Source of the DNA: Acidobacteriota bacterium
GTDB lineage: Bacteria; Acidobacteriota; Vicinamibacteria; Vicinamibacterales; UBA8438
Direction: 5' to 3'
DNA: 9,967 nucleotides
NCBI GenBank assembly: GCA_012963185.1
Contig: DTWD01000224.1
Span: 1 to 9,967, forward strand
Both the position numbers and the translations under genes were made by a program. Positions 6,969 to 9,967 of the stretch are shown here, piece after piece. Positions within the stretch are counted from its first letter, which is position 1; every line of letters starts with the position of its first letter. Below the pieces are notes generated by a model that worked only from the letters and a program-made list of their open reading frames with translations, was not told where the DNA came from and made no database searches.

Positions 6969-7375
6969 TTACGATGACTCCTGACCGCACTGATTCAGTT
7001 TGGCGAGTGAATTCTGCGCGATCAGATAGTCCGTGACTGGCCGACCACCCACGAGATGCTCCTGTATGATTCGCTCAAGGACAACGGGTGTACAGCGTCT
7101 GTACCAAGTACCTTCCGGATAAACAACGGCCACCGGACCGCCGTCACAAACGCGCAGACAGTTTGCCTTGGTACGGAGAACGCCACCCTGCTCGGACAAC
7201 CTAAGCTCCGTCAAGCGCTGTTTCAAATACGCCCAAGACCCTAAACTACTGGCTTTTTCACAGCATTTTGGTTTCGTTTGATCGCAACAAAGAAAAATGT
7301 GCGGCGTGCAGTACGGACACCAACAGAGACCGCAACCTGCTGTTGTCGCTCAACCACAGGTAAATCTGTACTCAT
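6969..7375 (-). CDS. Thioredoxin-like [2Fe-2S] ferredoxin, apparent N-terminal frameshift
   Basis: The continuous downstream frame encodes a small [2Fe-2S] ferredoxin of the thioredoxin-like fold. In order it shows [16 protein letters not shown], then [12 protein letters not shown] (the C-x3-C pair), then [14 protein letters not shown] and [12 protein letters not shown], all hallmarks of this family. An open frame from TTG 7226 captures only the second half; the conserved HIFLCC part (codons from about 7301) is in the same frame but has no start codon before a TGA at 7352-7350. An ATG at 7375 with GGTGGGGG eight bases upstream opens a different frame ([13 protein letters not shown]...VRTARR) that dies at TAG 7243-7241. 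Restoring one base next to 7302 would join them as ...TARR-HIFLCC..., a 136-residue protein with a normal N-terminus. The break is either a sequencing or assembly error or a recent mutation. An electron-transfer role is inferred; the partner is unknown. Confidence 0.75.
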
Positions 7376-7398
7376 GGCCAAAACCCCCACCGCTATTG

Positions 7399-7428
7399 TT
7401 GGAAAAGGACTTCGTGCGCGCGTAGGAT
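7399..7428 (+). promoter_or_regulatory. Possible AbgT promoter
   Basis: TTGGAA (7399-7404, 4/6) and TAGGAT (7423-7428, 4/6) are 18 bases apart in the 77-base divergent gap between the ferredoxin ATG (7375) and the transporter ATG (7453). A transcript would start near 7435, leaving a leader of about 18 bases with no Shine-Dalgarno sequence. Both hexamers are weak matches and the assignment is tentative. Confidence 0.28.
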
Positions 7429-7452
7429 AGCACTTCTAACTTCTGTGCAAAC

Positions 7453-8979
7453 ATGCGAAAACGTCTCGCTTTCCTAAACGACTGGACCACCGTTTTTCTC
7501 TCGACCGTTGAACGCGGTGGCAATGCGCTGCCGCACCCAGCCACTCTCTTTGCCATCCTATCCGGAGTCGTAATCATTCTCTCCGGAATTGCCGCAAGCA
7601 CCAACCTCGAAGTAATTCACCCAGGCACCGGAGAAACTATTCGCCCGGTAAGTCTGTTAACCGCTGACGGGTTGCATCGTATTCTCGTTGAAATGGTGAC
7701 GAACTTTACTGGGTTTGCGCCACTTGGAGCGGTGCTCGTCTCAATGCTTGGCATTGGCGTGATGGAAGCGAGTGGACTTATCGGATCGGCACTGCGCTTG
7801 TTAGTTCTCTCCGCGCCAAAACGACTCCTTACATTCGTGATTGTGTTCTCTGGCGTGCTGTCGAACACCGCCAGTGAAATCGGGTACGTGCTTCTCGTAC
7901 CACTTGGGGGCATTATCTTTTTGGGCGCCGGACGACATCCGATTGCAGGACTGGCGGCAGCCTTCGCCGGGGTATCCGGCGGTTACAGCGCCAACCTCCT
8001 GCTAGGCACAGTCGACCCATTGCTAGCTGGCCTCTCCGAAGAAGCTGCGCAAATCGTGCAGCCAGGCTATCGGGTTAATCCTGCGGCGAATTATTTTTTT
8101 ATGGTTGTTTCTACATTCGTTATTTCTGCGGCGGGAACCTGGGTCACGGAACGCATTGTTATTCCTCGCCTGGGGCAATATGAAGGAACAGACCAGAACA
8201 CAGACATCGACACCTTATCGGACACCGAACGCCGTGGACTGCGTTTCGCTCTCGCAGCACTCATCCTGTTAGCGGCATTAGTCCTCTGGGGAACTGTTCC
8301 GGCCGACGGCATCTTACGAAACCCCGAAACCGGTAGTCTTCTGCGGTCACCATTTCTGTCCGGCATTGTTGCATTCATCTTTCTCGGTGGCACCTGGCTC
8401 GGCATTGCCTATGGAATAGGTGCTCGTCGTTTCAAAAGTGACGCAGATGTTATGGACGGGATGGGCAAAACAATTAGTACGCTTGGCACCTACCTCGTAC
8501 TCGTTTTCTTCGCAGCTCAGTTCGTCGCCTATTTCAATTGGACCAATCTTGGCTTGATCATGGCTGTGAAAGGTGCGGAAGCACTGCGTGAATCCGGGCT
8601 AGGTGGTATCTCGCTTATGCTGAGTTTTGTCGTGCTGTCTTCATTACTTAATCTTTTAATGGGAAGCGCCTCCGCCAAATGGGCGGTCATGGCGCCGGTA
8701 TTTGTACCGATGTTTATGCTGCTCGGTTACACACCAGAACTCACCCAAACTGCGTACCGGATTGGTGACAGCACATCAAACGTAATCGCACCGATGATGT
8801 CGTACTTCGCACTTATCGTTGCTTTTTTCGAACGCTATGACAAACGTTCTGGCATCGGCACCGTCATCGCAACGATGCTCCCGTATAGCGTGGTCTTCCT
8901 CATCTTATGGTCCGTCATGCTCATGGTCTGGATGCTTCTGGGATTACCCGTCGGGCCAGGCGCCGGACTGTACTTATAA
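7453..8979 (+). CDS. AbgT-family transporter
   Basis: This 508-residue inner-membrane protein is full length for the AbgT family (named for p-aminobenzoyl-glutamate uptake in E. coli; other members have been reported to export sulfonamides). It begins [26 protein letters not shown], a family-typical start with a short cytoplasmic N-terminus. Many hydrophobic segments follow, at about 33-50, 88-118, 125-157, 215-238, 264-282, 301-323, 344-372, 385-403, 413-425, 443-460 and 475-498. Conserved blocks are [17 protein letters not shown] (137-153), GTVDPLLAG (185-193), [19 protein letters not shown] (399-417) and [18 protein letters not shown] (435-452). Residues D188, N400, W410, P428 and R436 seem to match those described in the transport path of YdaH and MtrF, judged from memory. 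The substrate cannot be assigned from sequence; neither abgA nor abgB lies in the window. It has no Shine-Dalgarno sequence within 20 bases of the ATG. It is divergent from the ferredoxin and convergent with the amidase, 21 bases away. Confidence 0.95.
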   Translation: MRKRLAFLNDWTTVFLSTVERGGNALPHPATLFAILSGVVIILSGIAASTNLEVIHPGTGETIRPVSLLTADGLHRILVEMVTNFTGFAPLGAVLVSMLGIGVMEASGLIGSALRLLVLSAPKRLLTFVIVFSGVLSNTASEIGYVLLVPLGGIIFLGAGRHPIAGLAAAFAGVSGGYSANLLLGTVDPLLAGLSEEAAQIVQPGYRVNPAANYFFMVVSTFVISAAGTWVTERIVIPRLGQYEGTDQNTDIDTLSDTERRGLRFALAALILLAALVLWGTVPADGILRNPETGSLLRSPFLSGIVAFIFLGGTWLGIAYGIGARRFKSDADVMDGMGKTISTLGTYLVLVFFAAQFVAYFNWTNLGLIMAVKGAEALRESGLGGISLMLSFVVLSSLLNLLMGSASAKWAVMAPVFVPMFMLLGYTPELTQTAYRIGDSTSNVIAPMMSYFALIVAFFERYDKRSGIGTVIATMLPYSVVFLILWSVMLMVWMLLGLPVGPGAGLYL

Positions 8980-9000
8980 GTTACGGTTTTTGTGAACCAG

Positions 9001-9967
9001 TTACGCTTCATCCCTAAGCGGCAACGTCAGGTCTATCCTTACTGCACCTCTAACACTGTCAATCGTATGCACGTCGAGATACAAAAGTCCTCGTCGCAAC
9101 GCAGACATCTCTGAACCGGAAAGACGTAAACGCCCATTCACTCTCGAACCGTTACGTCGAGATAACTGCCTGAGCACCGGACCATTTTCACTCTCGGTAC
9201 TGCGTCGATGCAGGTCGATTGCGAGTACATCACTGTCAAACAAACCAAAGACGGCGGTACTAAAATGCAGTGTTTGCGTTGATAGCTCCAGCGCAAACGA
9301 TGCATCCACTGTCAATGGCGATGTGGTTGTGACTCGCGTCCCAAGCATCACACTACCCGATGCCGCGAAGAGACTCGGTGTAAATGCGGGTGGCCGCCGA
9401 TGACCCGTTCCTTGTTCATATGCATATGCCAACTCGATGAGACGCGACTCCGACCACGGATGGCCAAGCAACTCAACACCGACCGGCATGTCGTCCTCTG
9501 CATACCCTGCCGGCACAGTAATCGCTGGCAGTCCAGACGTCGCACTCAGGGCGCAGTTACTACCAGGCTGTGGTTGACCAACGGGCCGAGCCGTTTGCCG
9601 AATCGTCGGATACAACAAGGCATCGAGTGACTCCTCTATCATCAGATCGACAACCGTTGTCCGGACTTCGTCCCGTTTGGCAAGCCGTTGCCGATAATCC
9701 TCAGTATCCAACACCTCAAGAGAGAGAGCATCCTCAAGGCCCGATTCCAAAATGCCGTGGTAGAGTCCCTGGCGAACGACCTCGGCCAGTGATCGTACTG
9801 GGGCGGCTGGGGTGTTCTGGAGGTATTCATCGAAATCAAACTTGAACTCCTGACCGATCACCGAAGCTCCTTGTACAACTTCCGTAAAGTCAGGTTCTTC
9901 AATGTCGATGACCGTGGCCCCGAGTGCTTCCATCTCGGCAATCGCGGTTTCCATCACCGCAAGCACG
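9001..9967 (-). CDS. Amidase C-terminal part fused to a CHRD-like domain (partial)
   Basis: The gene enters from the right edge; 321 residues are visible and the apparent first codon (GTG at 9966) is internal. Numbering from it, residues 1-195 are the C-terminal part of an amidase-signature-family hydrolase. They include ALGATVIDIE (14-23), DALLYPTI (115-122), SGLPAITVPAGYAEDDMPVG (144-163) and VELLGHPWSESRLIELAYAYEQ (164-185). The Lys-Ser-Ser catalytic residues would lie off the window. Residues about 205-321 are not part of a normal amidase and look like a CHRD domain: IDLHRRSTESENGPVLRQL (250-268) matches the 'HIHrG...GPVv..L' block, and GLLYLDVHTIDSVRGAVRIDL (293-313) matches 'YVNVHT...GEIRGQL'. 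Amidases of this family hydrolyse amide bonds in varied substrates, and CHRD domains are generally found in extracellular proteins, so an exported enzyme is plausible but the signal peptide would be outside the window. Confidence 0.88.
   Translation of the reverse strand, partial: VLAVMETAIAEMEALGATVIDIEEPDFTEVVQGASVIGQEFKFDFDEYLQNTPAAPVRSLAEVVRQGLYHGILESGLEDALSLEVLDTEDYRQRLAKRDEVRTTVVDLMIEESLDALLYPTIRQTARPVGQPQPGSNCALSATSGLPAITVPAGYAEDDMPVGVELLGHPWSESRLIELAYAYEQGTGHRRPPAFTPSLFAASGSVMLGTRVTTTSPLTVDASFALELSTQTLHFSTAVFGLFDSDVLAIDLHRRSTESENGPVLRQLSRRNGSRVNGRLRLSGSEMSALRRGLLYLDVHTIDSVRGAVRIDLTLPLRDEA

Noticed and set aside
7350..7604. An 84-codon minus-strand frame opposite the AbgT start
   Set aside because: It is antisense to the AbgT N-terminus and shows no domain; it matters only because its stop codon closes the ferredoxin frame.
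8980..9005. Possible bidirectional terminator and a GTTACG direct repeat between the convergent AbgT and amidase genes
   Set aside because: The only stem is GGTT/AACC (four pairs, six-base loop) and the six-base direct repeat is short enough to be chance.
7453..9967. AbgT plus amidase as a p-aminobenzoyl-glutamate uptake and cleavage module
   Set aside because: The genes are convergent rather than co-transcribed, and the known AbgA/AbgB hydrolases are M20 peptidases, not amidase-signature enzymes.

Overview
The window reads as an ordinary chromosomal stretch of a free-living Gram-negative bacterium of roughly balanced base composition. A secreted CBM9/DUF5916 outer-membrane barrel protein, an M48 lipoprotein protease and a TIG plus beta-propeller protein next to an HNH gene together suggest Acidobacteriota or a related phylum. 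This assignment rests on gene content recalled from memory and is only moderately secure. No mobile elements, CRISPR arrays, tRNAs or rRNAs were found.

Layout, left to right. Positions 1-7375 are almost entirely minus-strand genes: the 5' end of uvrA (cut by the left edge), a TIG/NHL-like beta-propeller protein, a small HNH endonuclease, an M48 zinc-protease lipoprotein, a DHDPS-superfamily aldolase resembling 4-hydroxy-2-oxoglutarate aldolase, a 768-residue CBM9/DUF5916 barrel protein, and a thioredoxin-like [2Fe-2S] ferredoxin whose N-terminal frame appears broken by one base. Divergent from the ferredoxin, on the plus strand, is an AbgT-family transporter (7453-8979). Convergent with that, and cut by the right edge, is the C-terminal part of an amidase that carries an additional CHRD-like domain.

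Two tight gene pairs look like operons. The aldolase is followed after 4 bases by the M48 protease, and the HNH gene is followed after 15 bases by the propeller gene. The other genes are separated by 65-137 bases and probably have their own promoters. I see no multi-gene pathway linking the whole window.

The points most worth a second look are the aldolase with both active-site-loop tyrosines replaced by phenylalanine, the amidase-CHRD fusion, the probable one-base frameshift in the ferredoxin, a well-spaced promoter that would give a leaderless aldolase mRNA, and a general scarcity of Shine-Dalgarno sequences. I did not find convincing evidence of a new defence or mobile system.
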